Positions 10,301 through 21,300 of a stretch of DNA of 64,000 nucleotides are shown in pieces (the first letter of the stretch is position 1; every line of letters begins with the position of its first letter). The translations under genes were made by a program, and so were the position numbers. Source of the DNA: Sipunculus nudus (taxonomy: Eukaryota > Annelida > Sipuncula > Golfingiida > Sipunculidae); assembly GCA_026874595.1 (NCBI GenBank), contig CM049306.1, forward strand, positions 107,901,142-107,965,141. Direction: 5' to 3'. The notes beneath the pieces are model-generated. The model had not been told where the DNA came from, ran no database searches, and saw only the letters and a list, made by a program, of their open reading frames with translations.

Positions 10301-12283
10301 TGCTAAATGTTAGAACAAATCTCTGTTTAAGAAGGCTTAAAGTGCAAATAGCCTTTGATCCTCAAATTTTATCTTTAAAAATACATGTAGTAAGAAATAG
10401 ATAATTAATAGAAGCCCTAAGACATTTTGGCATTCCACTAATTTTCTTCAGTAGATATTTTGGAAGCAGACATTTTGGGGAGTCCCCTCAGTGCACTGAC
10501 AGGTTAGATCTGCTCATTGCTGGACAAATAAATAAGAAATCTGCTCAAAAGTCAGTACATTCTCAAACAGTGTATGCTTATTCTTTATCAAATTAAAGTG
10601 AAGTGATTTTATAAAATTTAATTTAAAGTAAAATTACTCAGCTTAAGACTAACGCTTCTGTACAAAATAAACCTTGAGTGCATGTACTTTAGTTAAGATG
10701 ACCTTTAATATTCAATTGAAGACTGTACAAACTGTACAAACCACATTCCACCCCTTAAACCATATTCATCTTAAATGTTCAACAAAAGACTACCCCACTG
10801 AGCCCCTAGGTCACACCCCATTTGCTTTCTCAGACACCCAAAGGGTTTGTTTGTAAATCCTTTACATATTAAAGTTTGTAAAAACAACCCCCCTGATTTG
10901 TACTGACATGAATGGCCAAAATACCATTTGCAAAACAAAAATGACGCAAATGCTGCGACTGTATTTCTTCCCTGGAAGAAAATGGTGGGAAGAAAGTATT
11001 TCTTTCCTTTCGGGAAAAAAAGTATTTCTTCCCTTCCCTTCCTTTCCCTCTGAGAAGGTTGTGCCAACCCTGAATATTGCATATGACACTTTTGACACAT
11101 CTATGCGACAGAGCGATATTAAAAAACTTTATTTTAAGAAGCACATTAATTCAACCTTTACAATATCGTGATGTTCTTCTTTATATTTTGTAACTGTCAA
11201 TAATGATAACGTAATTACACACACACTCACACGATCAAGCTGACTGGTTTTAACTAACATATACCGTTTCAACAGAAATGATTTAAAGGTTAAGGTTGGC
11301 AGACATAGAACACAGGGCCGCAGTGTGTACATCCTTACCTTTAATCTGATCTTCGCTCAGGTCATCAAGCTGTAAACAGATTAAGGCGAAAGTCTGCATG
11401 TATAAATGAACCACAATTAGTGCTTAATGAATGCAACCCCTGAAGCATTTAATATTATACAGGATTTACATGTTCTGCTATATATAGAGAGACCGGACAG
11501 GACCGCTTGGACCATGCTGTAGATGAATCTTTTTATTCTATAAGTTTCAATTGATAATCTAATTCATTATGGAGAGTGTGTTTGTGTTTTGGAGTTTCTC
11601 AAAGGAAGATTTCTTAACCACTTGATTGTACTACAGTAGAAATTTTGTTACAACTTGTCAGCTTGGATTTCCTTTTTGCCCAGTAAAATGCTAAACATGT
11701 GATGGAAGGTTAAAGGTTACAGTTATACCATATGAAGAGAGTTACATGCACGTATTTTTGTTTCACTCTACTATTTTTAATATATTTACTATATTTCCTC
11801 AAACAGTGCATTTACAAACTTGAAACTGGGACATGCAACACACCATTTATTATAAATGGGCGGATCCTCGGTGAAACTTTAGGTTCGTAAGCCCTGTAAG
11901 CGTCCAAATTATAGATTTTGTCCTCGATTTATCCTAAGGGGATTTTCAGTAAAAAAATGAGTAGACCAGCTTGTTACTTAACGAACGGCCCCTTGAACTG
12001 CCGATGACTTACCCAGGGGACGGATGTTGGAAATATGTGTCCTTTTAAAAGGGGGAAACACACCAACTAATGGATCATTTAGTACAAATGACTCCAGGCA
12101 CATGTAAATGATGATTATTGATAATTAATGCTACCGTGGAACGAACCGCCAGGGAATTTGAAAGGGACTACATAACACGAGGTATTGATGAATAAAGAAT
12201 GAACATTCAGGATGAAAGATCGCCTGCCTGGACCCCACATGTGTAATCCAGTCACTTACCTGGAAGGTCTGGTTGGCTGTCAT
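5274..12283 (-). CDS. Calmodulin-like protein, four EF-hands (gene A)
   Basis: Five coding exons on the minus strand (12283-12260, 11369-11339, 9532-9389, 8986-8744, 5305-5274) join in phase to 474 bases, about 157 residues plus stop. The product is a cytosolic calcium sensor of the calmodulin family, which in general binds Ca2+ and then target enzymes. All four 12-residue loops look intact, each starting with D and ending with [37 protein letters not shown] and [12 protein letters not shown]. It is more diverged than genes B and C: the N-terminus is longer (MTANQTFQ), the helix after loop 3 has [12 protein letters not shown] where calmodulin has NLGEKLTDEE, and the tail is FVDMIASLS. The first coding exon begins after an acceptor and is open upstream of this ATG, so a 5' exon exists and an earlier start is possible. 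The last intron (5306-8743) holds a large transposon. Confidence 0.88.
5729..6031. repeat. Left palindrome array of the inverted-repeat element
   Basis: Ten units built on TAATTCGTGCGCACGAATTA, a perfect 20-base palindrome, spaced about 18-21 bases in clusters of 5, 3 and 2. Variants change CC for TC or alter the GTGCGCAC core (GTGCCCAC, GTGCGTAC, GTGCACAC). Two unit clusters are separated by the words GGTGTGAAAAATA and CCAATGAGAA. Confidence 0.95.
6310..7240 (+). pseudogene. LINE ORF2 fragments (pre-RT, thumb and C-terminus) with the RT core deleted
   Basis: Plus-strand pieces in order are [14 protein letters not shown] (6345-6385, the pre-RT segment), [18 protein letters not shown] with [16 protein letters not shown] (6590-6710, the thumb after the palm), [19 protein letters not shown] (6800-6860) and [13 protein letters not shown] with [16 protein letters not shown] (7040-7190, the C-terminal end). 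The reverse transcriptase palm is absent between the first and second pieces, and stops and frame changes separate the others. It lies wholly inside the palindrome-armed element, so it was either captured by it or inserted later. Confidence 0.75.
7345..7393. repeat. (AT)n microsatellite
   Basis: About 24 AT units, just 3' of the LINE fragment end. Confidence 0.95.
7581..7794. repeat. Right palindrome array of the inverted-repeat element
   Basis: Eight units of the same palindrome in clusters of 3 and 5, in mirrored order relative to the left array, with the same spacer (aataaatatttttTCCACCTTGG) between clusters. Confidence 0.95.
8045..8180 (+). mobile_element. tRNA-derived SINE-like copy 1
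   Basis: An A-box-like stretch (aacgaagcggttggtacgcc, about 8083-8102) is followed at 8125-8135 by GGTTCGAAACC, which fits the B box of a tRNA promoter. The same arrangement recurs 280 bases on. The sequence does not fold convincingly into a tRNA by eye and ends in TTGGTCTTCGTAACA, so a tRNA-derived short element is preferred to a tRNA gene. Confidence 0.5.
8313..8460 (+). mobile_element. tRNA-derived SINE-like copy 2
   Basis: Repeats copy 1 with the A-box region gcgaagcggttggaacgcc, a B box GATTCGAATCC at 8405-8415 and the same end TTTGTCTTCGTAACA. The two copies lie head to tail with a 280-base period, so this may be one dimeric element. Confidence 0.5.
8744..8986 (-). CDS. Gene A exon, EF-hands 2 to 4
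   Basis: 243 bases between acceptor tgtttttag and donor GTATCC. It encodes the end of loop 2 (NGDISFEEF), EF-hand 3 and most of EF-hand 4, stopping one base into the last loop Glu. Confidence 0.92.
9389..9532 (-). CDS. Gene A exon, EF-hand 1 and first half of EF-hand 2
   Basis: 144 bases between acceptor tgtcacag and donor GTAAAC. It encodes [14 protein letters not shown] through KMLAEMDSD and splits the fourth loop codon of EF-hand 2, as in calmodulin genes. Confidence 0.92.
9655..11072. mobile_element. Nonautonomous hAT-like element, 1.4 kb
   Basis: AATATTGC lies at 9647-9654 and again at 11073-11080, an 8-base target duplication. The ends are imperfect inverted repeats: AAGGGTTTGC on the left against CAGGGTTGGC read inward from the right. 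Just inside, both ends carry GTATTTCTTCCC and GGGAAG-rich blocks in opposite orientation. An 8-base duplication and CAGGGTTGGC-like ends are typical of hAT transposons. No transposase coding was seen. It lies in gene A's intron between the 31- and 144-base exons. Confidence 0.75.
11339..11369 (-). CDS. Gene A exon, 31 bases
   Basis: Bounded by ttacag and GTAAGG. It encodes [10 protein letters not shown] and the first base of Glu, the equivalent of the calmodulin segment before EF-hand 1. Its 31-base size equals that of exon 2 in vertebrate calmodulin genes and in genes B and C here. Confidence 0.9.
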
Positions 12284-12310
12284 GGTTACACGCACTACTC
12301 CGTTCGTGGT
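12260..12310 (-). CDS. Gene A first coding exon
   Basis: Acceptor ctttgcag precedes 12310 and donor GTAAGT follows 12260. ATG is at 12283-12281 in a good context (ACCATGA), giving MTANQTFQ in phase 0. The bases 12310-12284 are open in the same frame, so they are either 5' UTR or extra coding sequence. Confidence 0.75.
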
Positions 12311-14620
12311 CTGCAAAGATACAGTTTGTAGAATTAAACGTAATGGTTATACTAAACATACTAAGAAACGAAACGAACATGTATCATACCCGGTATAAAT
12401 GTCCACCCAAACGTAAAATCATCGATCGATACGACATGGCATTGTGGGTAGTGATATTTAACATTTCTTATCGTAACGTTTATCAACACCAAGGTGACAA
12501 CATCACTGTTCGAAAATCCTTACTTCTGCAAAGATTCAATTGGTTCTTATCTTTTTCTTTCACAAAATTCGCTCTTGAGTCAAACAAGCAGAGACACTAA
12601 AAGCCCGCAATTTTCGGTGACACCTCATGGACAGCGTGACATCTCTACAAACATGTCTCTGTTGTCCAGACGTTGCCAGTAACTGTCGGTATTACAGATG
12701 TTCGTCCATGTGATCGTGTTTAACAAGCCAGGATTGTTGCTCAGAGCTCCACTATGTACACTCATTGATCTCTGGTGCCATGTTTACATGATGTGTGTTG
12801 TCCCTGTCTCAGCCTGCCCGAGGCTGGTCCAGGGAAAATTATTCAATACCAGACGTAACACCAGGATTCTGAGCACGCGCTCTTGTTTGCTGTGAATCGT
12901 TGCTCAGTGTCACTATTTTTAATTGCTGTAACCATGCATTGTACTGATAACTGTCCTATGTACATATGTTAAACTTCCATGTCATGATCTATCCTTTATA
13001 TTAACAAATTACCAATGTGTCATTTTCAAACAACATTGGACTTTGTGCTTCATTTTAAAAATTAATGCCCTTAACACGTATACCTAGTTCATTTAACTTG
13101 GTTTCAAAGAGCTGATGGTGATTAAGGAAAATATGTTGTTTAATAGGATGTTTGATAATATGAGAAACGTATCACGTCATAGCCACGTGTACCATGAACG
13201 GTGTCCAAGGAGACTGTAACCTCACAGATATTCATATAATATATGTTTTTTTCGGAATGATTCAGTGTTCTTTTACGGTAACATATGGATGAAAACATTG
13301 GAATATTTTTCCTTTATTGATATCAAATTTATTGCTTTACCGTTCGCCGGCAGATGTCGCAGTAAATATCTAATGAAAATTATGTGAAATTCAGGTATAG
13401 GTATTTACTTATCTCCACTATTTACCTAATTTTATGAAGAATGTGTTTGAGATTCTCATTGATAATAAAAAGCATCCAGTTTACGAGGACTGGGACCCGA
13501 AACGACGAGTGTCGTGAATAGATGTGATTTGTTTTTTTCTTGTAACTCGCACAGGTAAATATCATGGTGGTAAATTGCAGCCTGGTTATTGATCATCATC
13601 AGGGCATTTGCATGTCTCTGTAATTAAAATTTGTCGGTTTGTCGGTGTTCTGCTGAATGAATCTAAATCGGCAATAGTGGTTCATAATACAGTGCTCTAA
13701 AAACGTGTTTGATGAATTGTGTCCTTATTTTAATTACACCTCTGACATTTGCTGAACATGCTAAAGAAAGTCTCAGAGGTAAAATGCTGATTTTACAATT
13801 CATTTGTCACAATCCAGCTTGCTACGTCAGTATATATGAAACTCTTCATTTTTAAGCTAATGTGTTCACTCATTCATTTTAACAGCACCTAATGGTAGAC
13901 TATATGTCTCAGCTTTTTTGTATAAAGTCCATAAGTGTACAAGCTCTTGTAGTAATACACCCGTACCTCACGCACAGAGCTGTACCTATACTGATTGATG
14001 GTGAGGGTGCTGATTTTTAAGGGGTGATATCAAGTATTCTCTATATAGGCTTAAAAAATATAGAGTACTTCTTGGAGAGGAAGCAATGGGACAGAATTAT
14101 ATGGTCCTTGAGATAAGATATTTATTATTTGTCATGTATCATTCTGTTTCTGGACGCAAGATTCCGGAAAGTGCTTACCGACTCACTCGCCAAACATTAA
14201 GGTTTCCTTTTATTATTTTTGCTATCGTAAATTCAAACAGTTTCAAGTTCAAACAGTCGTTAACGTAGCCATTATCTCTGCCCCACAATATGACATATTA
14301 ATACAGTAAAAAAAAAAAAAGTCCACTCAGATGGAGAAATTAAAATCACCATAAGTCCATATACAGTGGAACCTGTCTGAAAGACCATTTGTCTATTAAG
14401 ACCACCCTTTAGTGAACCTTAAACATTCACATTGAATTGAGACCACTATTGGTCAATCCCACAGGTGGTCGTATTTCACAGGCTTGCCGTGCCTTATAAG
14501 CTGATGTAACATGTCATGACTGTCTGTACGCCCATACTCTCCTATATTGGATTTCAAAAGTTTAATACATATTAATTTGAGACAAACACAAGGACACGTG
14601 TAGACACAAGGCACACACAC

Positions 14621-14623
<3 letters not shown>

Positions 14624-14661
<38 letters not shown>

Positions 14662-14698
14662 AGAGAGAGACAAAACAGAGAGAGAGAGATAGAAAGAC

Positions 14699-14740
<42 letters not shown>
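14624..14740. repeat. (AT)n and (AG)n microsatellites
   Basis: About 16 AT units followed by interrupted AG tracts, the last (14700-14740) uninterrupted for about 20 units. Confidence 0.95.
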
Positions 14741-15527
14741 GTATTTCTGATATATATATAATAACATTGACATACATTCCACTTACCAATATATACGGCA
14801 GGTTATGTTGTCTTTGTTCCAATGCGTTTTTTTCTTTGCCTCACAATAGGAATTAGTGAACGTCTCCATGTACGTTAATATAAATCAGTCCGCGTGTTTC
14901 TACGTGGTACAAAGGTTCCTGACGACTACGCTTTGTAACTGTATCGAGCTGGTGTGTGCTATATCTAAAGCGGCCATGGTCACGTGACATATAGGGGCTA
15001 CTGTATCCGTGTGTGTGTGATATTTAACAGTAAACCTACAGAGAATCTAAATTGCTTTTGGTTGGTAGTAATAAAACAAGATGTGGCCCGAGCACAGTCC
15101 CTGCGTAAACCACTCAACAGGTAACAGAACGTATGTTATAAAGACATACAAAACGACGGCACTGAATGGTGAATGGTCTTGATATTCATAACAGCAGGCA
15201 CAGTCGTGTATTATTGCATGAAGGTCCCGCAGGTAACTCTCATTTCCTGGTCAGTAAAGTGGACTTGAACACCTGTGCTGTCCTTGTACATTGTGACCGG
15301 TAATAGTATTGACGCCCTAAGTGCCAAAGCACGTAATGCACGCTTTATATGGCGACCCATTATACGATAACGTATATAAATCCCACAAATAATGAATTGC
15401 CAACCGTATTTGGCAGAAAAGCTTGCAGGAATGAGCGGTTTAACATTCCATACCTCCGAGTATGATTTACATAGGTAAGCTTCTGTGTGCATGCACAGGT
15501 AAATTCTTTTATGGTGCACTTTCTTAC

Positions 15528-15543
15528 CTTTGAGACCACCAAT
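15528..15543 (-). other. Possible 16-base micro-exon, minus strand
   Basis: ATTGGTGGTCTCAAAG is preceded by aatctcag and followed by the strong donor GTAAGAAAG. It could be a 5' untranslated exon of gene A, joining to 12310. Without transcripts this remains a splice-site coincidence candidate. Confidence 0.25.
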
Positions 15544-16194
15544 CTGAGATTAAATATAAATTAGAACAGAAAGTTCCTACCATATCTGAATTGGTATACA
15601 GGTTGACGAATTCAGGCCGATCGTTTAGAGACTTAGGGTGACACTGACTGTTAGTGATGGTGTAAGGTAACCATATGGTTAGAATGATAATTAAAACTTC
15701 TGGATTACAAGTTTTACATCTAAGGAATTAGCAAGAAATCATCCAATAGTTCAGGTATTTAAGAGGATCGCTTAATTTTATGAGATTTCTCCAGGCAATT
15801 TTGAATGGGATTTTTGAAACCCAACAACATAACCATTAAAATATCAGGTCGACTGTTGGTGATAATGATTTGAAGTCGGTACATTTTGAGATTAAGCATG
15901 CATGGTTCATCCATTTTTAACTTAATCAGATTTTTGTTCGGAGGTGAAGAAAGACTCTGCGTAGTCTAACGGAGGTTATGTATTGTTTCTCTGTGTCTGA
16001 TTTTGCACTTGTAAAATATCCTAAAATCTTATTTATGAATTCCAGTGACATTTGGAGGGTCTTGAGGCAAGAGAGACTTCATGAAATGTTGGATATGATC
16101 AAAATAAGATCAGTGCCCTTTTGTTTATCCGACACTCTTGGCACATGATAAACCAGATATTTATTAATGATCCTACTGGATATCGTCGCAAGAA

Positions 16195-16197
<3 letters not shown>

Positions 16198-16260
<63 letters not shown>
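16198..16260. repeat. (TG)n(AG)n compound microsatellite
   Basis: TG units pass directly into AG units, with one AA interruption. Confidence 0.95.
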
Positions 16261-18284
16261 CACCGAATATTTGATGGAAACACCATAACTGGTTATCAGC
16301 ACCATTTATTTAATTTCCAGGCTTGAAATCAATACTGAAAACGTTCTTATTATTATAAAACTGGAGCTTGAATCATATATATGTTTGCTGTAGTGTAAAT
16401 AATTTCATCTACAACTCATCTAATTTTTTATGGGGAAATCCTTGTAAAATCAGGTAAAGTAAGTGTGACATCAGGTTAAGTCCTGTTGAAATCGCTTCTC
16501 TAGGATAAAGTTAGCACGTCTTATGTCTCTTTTGCAGGGATGTTTGGGCGACCTCTTAATTGCCTGATACCAGTTTCCAGTTGACCATAGAGAAGGTCCT
16601 TTGGAATACGACCTCTTCACATCCAGCTCAAATGGTCGTTTTTCAGTCAGTACAGTGAAGAAAGTTCTTGATTTGGAGTGAGGGAGACCGTCTGCAATGG
16701 CCCACCCGTCTTCCCACGTAATGCTCAATATTCGGCGAATAAATCTGATAAAGAAACGTTTGACCTCATCTTTGAGCGTGTGTTTGTGGCAAATTTTCGC
16801 TGCAAATATGGAGCGCGGAGAAAATAAGCTTGGTACGCCTTCATCTTGGAATTTAACTGAATTAAGAAATTTATCAAGATTACTGACGGTTATTTTCCTA
16901 GAGCAAAAGCTGTGTCTGCTGAGCAAATGTACAGTTAACAAATCACATCAGAGAGTAATTCGAGCGTATACATATTAGGACTGATACATTTTTTATAGAC
17001 AGGATTTGGACTGCTAACGATTTAAAACTAATATTCAACAATTAAGCAAGTTGATAAAAAGATAGCGTCAATCTCTGACAGAGGTCGCTATTGTATTAAG
17101 TGACCGATAGACAGACCTGTAAAATTTATATGTGACCGGTTAAGTTCGTATAGGGTAATGCAATCCGCTCCCGTGACCAGACTTGCAAACTCCGCAGTAA
17201 AAATATTTCATAAGACAATTATGAATAAATATGATTCTTGATATGTCCAGAGAGCAGTTGATCCTATTAATACTTATTAACATAAACGCTTTATTTAGCA
17301 TCTAAGATATAATCACATTTATCCTAAGTGTTTTCAGACATGACCTTAAAATGTTTTCCTACAATGTGTCTTATTATAATATTTGTTCACTTTGTTTGTT
17401 ATCTATGAGGTAAGGGTTGATATTTGAAACGGGCAATATGGAGTTTAATAATCTGGAATGAAGACCGGAAAAAACGTGCGGGAACAAGATGGGAGGGTAA
17501 TATGACCTATTCTTTAATTATTGTAATTAATCTAGTAATGGTGGTGGTTGGACTAGAGATCATAAAAGCACTAATAAACGGGAGAAAAACCAACAACCAA
17601 CAATATATGACACGGGCAGATACAACTACACTATCATTTGCTGATATTAAGATAGAAAACTATGATTCCTAGCTCAGTAATTCAGGGCTATTCATTTTCA
17701 ATCACATCAAAACATCCATGGCAGTATTTAGTGGCCTACAATGCAAACGCAATCAACAATTTTAAACATCCTTTAATCAAAATATACTTTTTTCATTTCA
17801 AACACAATAAATAAATATATGACACATTTCAACTGTCTTAAATGGGCTTAAAACAAATAATTCGCCCAATAATATAAGCTATGAACGTAACCCTCACGAT
17901 CAACCAATGCACGTCCTGCGTACATGACACCCGGTTACGTGACAATGTTCAAAGCTTCATAAGAACTCAATTGTCAGCAAATTCCCGAGTAATATCATCT
18001 GGTAGAAGTAATATCAGTGTACAATTTCCGTTCACAGGAAAACTGTTATCTTTATATTATTCTTTGAGCTTCATTTTCTTCTTACAGTTGTCAACAAAAA
18101 TAAAGTTCACGATTTGTAAATGAGAAGTCAGTAAATACGCGACTTTGCGTGATTTTCCGTAGCTCTGTGTGATTTCCCCTGACACACGGTCACACGTTGT
18201 TGCTTCTTCGTTCACTGTAAATACCCTGTTAAAGACTTCGCGAGTTTTCTCCTAAAATATTCATGTTGGCGTCGGAACTCACTG

Positions 18285-18313
18285 TCACCGGGACATCATT
18301 ATCATCATAAACT
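18285..18313 (-). CDS. Gene B last coding exon
   Basis: Acceptor tctctttacag is followed by AG TTT ATG ATG and ends in TGA (18287-18285), adding EFMMIMMSR in phase. 29 coding bases, the same as in gene C. Confidence 0.88.
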
Positions 18314-21300
18314 CTGTAAAGAGAAAAGCAAAACAGGGTCATTAAATTTAATGTAAAGCCCTATAGCATATATACGATACTATTGATATTTTCTTGTCCC
18401 AATACTGACCAATATTCTTTGGGGAGCTAATTATTGAGAAGAACAAATTGGCAAGTACTGTGACGCACGCTTCACGTGATATGACGTTTGTTCGTTCCTA
18501 TGGATATCATAGTATATCTATTTATTAACATTACCAAGTCACATTTAGTTTGGAAAAAACAGGTCAAATTCTAATTGCTCTACATTGCCAAAGCAACGGA
18601 GGAAACAGTAAGGGGCATCTACATGAAATTAGTTTACAAATGGGATAACTTGATTATATACCATGCTTGAAAATCATTTCTTGAAAAGGCATTTATTTCC
18701 ACGTCTGTCACTGCTGTTCTGTGTCCAAAAATCTATTTGCACTGACGCACACATATATATTCATATGGAAAAGGAGAAGTCAAACCAACGAATGACGCTA
18801 TATTAGTTACCTGTACTTACGTCAATCATTTGGCTACATAACCTGACACGTACGATAGTTCAATATTCTCAATACTTTGTTAAAGTTTCTTTTGCTAGAA
18901 AGCCTTGCGTAAACCATAAACTCGAGCTATAATCATCACCTTGGAAGCTGACAAGTCCGTCACCATCTACGTCCGCCTCTCGTATCATCTCGTCCAACTC
19001 CTCGTCCGTCAGTCGCTCTCCGAGATTTGCCATCACGTGACGCAGCTCCCCTGGGTTGATGTATCCGTCGCCATCTTTATCAAACACGTGGAAGGCTTCC
19101 CGGATCTCTTCATCCAGGTCGGAATTTTTTATTTTCCTGAACATCATCGTCAGAAATTCTTCAAAATCAATTTTGCCGTTACCTGAAATACGAAATATTA
19201 GTCTCATTTACAGCTAGGTATATACAGCGTATATACAGCTATTGCTGTTGTTATACACGATCACTGAGGTTGTTTTCACTTCCATTTCAGTAGGTCAGTC
19301 ATGAAATTTACTTACAGCTAAATGTCCGCAACATATTCCATAGCGACCCAAAGAACTGCCCGCTATGCATAAAATATTGAGTCTATGAATGTATATGAAA
19401 ATGAAAATTACCTATTTTGATATTTCATAAATGTAAGATCGGTCTGGTAGGCCTCAATTATACCAACCGTGCCCTCGATTTTCCTCGAGGGATTCTAAAA
19501 AAAAAATTATTTAGCAAATATTTCGGTGCCGTGTTAAAGGAGATACTGACCTTATATAGGGAAAAAACATGATTTCCTATGATGAATTAAAACGTTACTT
19601 TGAGAATAAACCTCTATATAAAAGAGAATATTAAGAAACAAGTACGCGAATAATATGTAAATGATGTAATGATCACGTGACAACTTGATCTTTATCATGA
19701 CAACATCATATATGCATGCATTTTTGTTAGGTGTAAATTTGACAAAAGGGACGTTTATGACGTAAATATCTGAAAAATATGGTACAAAAACATATATATC
19801 ACCGAGTGGCAAGAAGTATAAACATTTTGCTGTTTGTGAAGGTCACTCGGTGTTACCTGAATTGATTTTTACAAAGGCAAAAACACCCTGAGGCTCCGTG
19901 TGTACAAATCCATACAGTTCAAAGCCTGCACCCGGGCGATACCATGATATTCATACAGCTTATGTACAGCTTGTACAGGTGGCGGCACGACCCGCAGTGA
20001 CAGGATCATGCGACTGATCTCTTGTGATCCGGGTGGCGGCGGGATAACTCTCTCACAATGAGCGGGTAGATTTCTTATACAAGAACATACGACACAACTG
20101 ACAATACGCACACCGAGGAACTGAATATAAAATATTTTCATATCTAGTATGGTAAATGGGGCGTGATGTTTAATGGTCGGGGTGTTTCGGTTATTATCAT
20201 ATTAAGCTTATCGATTCGCGTCCCGTCCAGTCCATTCTCCACATTAGGATCTTTCCAAAGGTCTTTATAACTGTGCTTGTACAAATGATTAGGGGGGGGG
20301 GGGGGGGGGGGGGTTCGGTGCATGCAAACGAAAGTGCTGTCACATATTGTCTATTTTCTCAATAAATAAAGAAAACTGATTTTGCATGGGAATTTTCGTG
20401 GTTAATGCAAAATCTAGCTTTAAATCTTCCACAGAAAACTGTCATATCAAAATAAAATGGGACTCGGAATACCCCTTTCCTTCACTTGAACTATATGCTA
20501 GAACTTCTATTATTTGAAAGGTCGACGCCATGTGCTCTGCTTGTTGTAAACTCGGTCACTAAAAAGTTGCTAATTTGCATATTATTCACGAACCTAAAAT
20601 GAAAAAGAAATTCAGTCAGGTGTATGGTTATACACACACGGAAGAATCTGAACATGTTGATATCGATGTAAGAACAATACATTGAAACATTCACATTATC
20701 ACTCCAGCTTTTCTTAATCCACAAATACTTGGAGTTTTCACCAAAACTGCTGAAGTTCCTCCCTTTCATAATCATGACAAATATCTTTGAATGGAAATAC
20801 TAATTATATTCTTTTTATGCTCATATATGTTCAGGGGAAGGAGGTACAAGGTTGTTTCTAGCTGACCTAGAAATTTCCCCTATACATTTAATCATACACC
20901 ATCTATTTCTCTTAGGTCTTAACGTTGTAGCAGCGATAGTTTGACGTACCGTCTACGTTGACCTCGTTAATCATGTCACGGAGGTCTTGGTTTTACGTAC
21001 AAAATACGTCGACCTCGTTGATCATGTCACGGAGCTCTTAGTTTACGTACCGTCGATCTCGTTGATCATGTCACGGAGCTCTCAGTTTTACGTACCGTCG
21101 ACGTCGACCTCGTTGATCATGTCTCAGAGGTCTCATTTTTATGACCGTCGACGTCGACCTCGTTGATCATGTCACGGAGTTCTCAGTTTTACGTACCGTC
21201 GACGTCGACCTCGTTGATCATGTCTCAGAGGTCTCAGTTTTATGACCGTCTACGTCGACCTCGTTGATCATGTCACGGAATTCTCAGTTTTACGTACCGT

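Larger units (their letters stand above)
12311..18284. other. Region between genes A and B
   Basis: It holds the presumed 5' exon(s) and promoter of gene A and the 3' UTR of gene B, plus microsatellites at 14624-14656 (AT), 14700-14740 (AG) and 16198-16260 (TG then AG). A 16-base block at 15528-15543 has an acceptor and a good donor on the minus strand. A 156-codon frame at 16471-16941 (minus) resembles no family I know. No other gene is supported. Confidence 0.5.

Noticed and set aside
16471-16941. 156-codon minus-strand frame
   Set aside because: No recognisable domain, no splice partners, and an equally long frame runs on the other strand. Kept only as a note.
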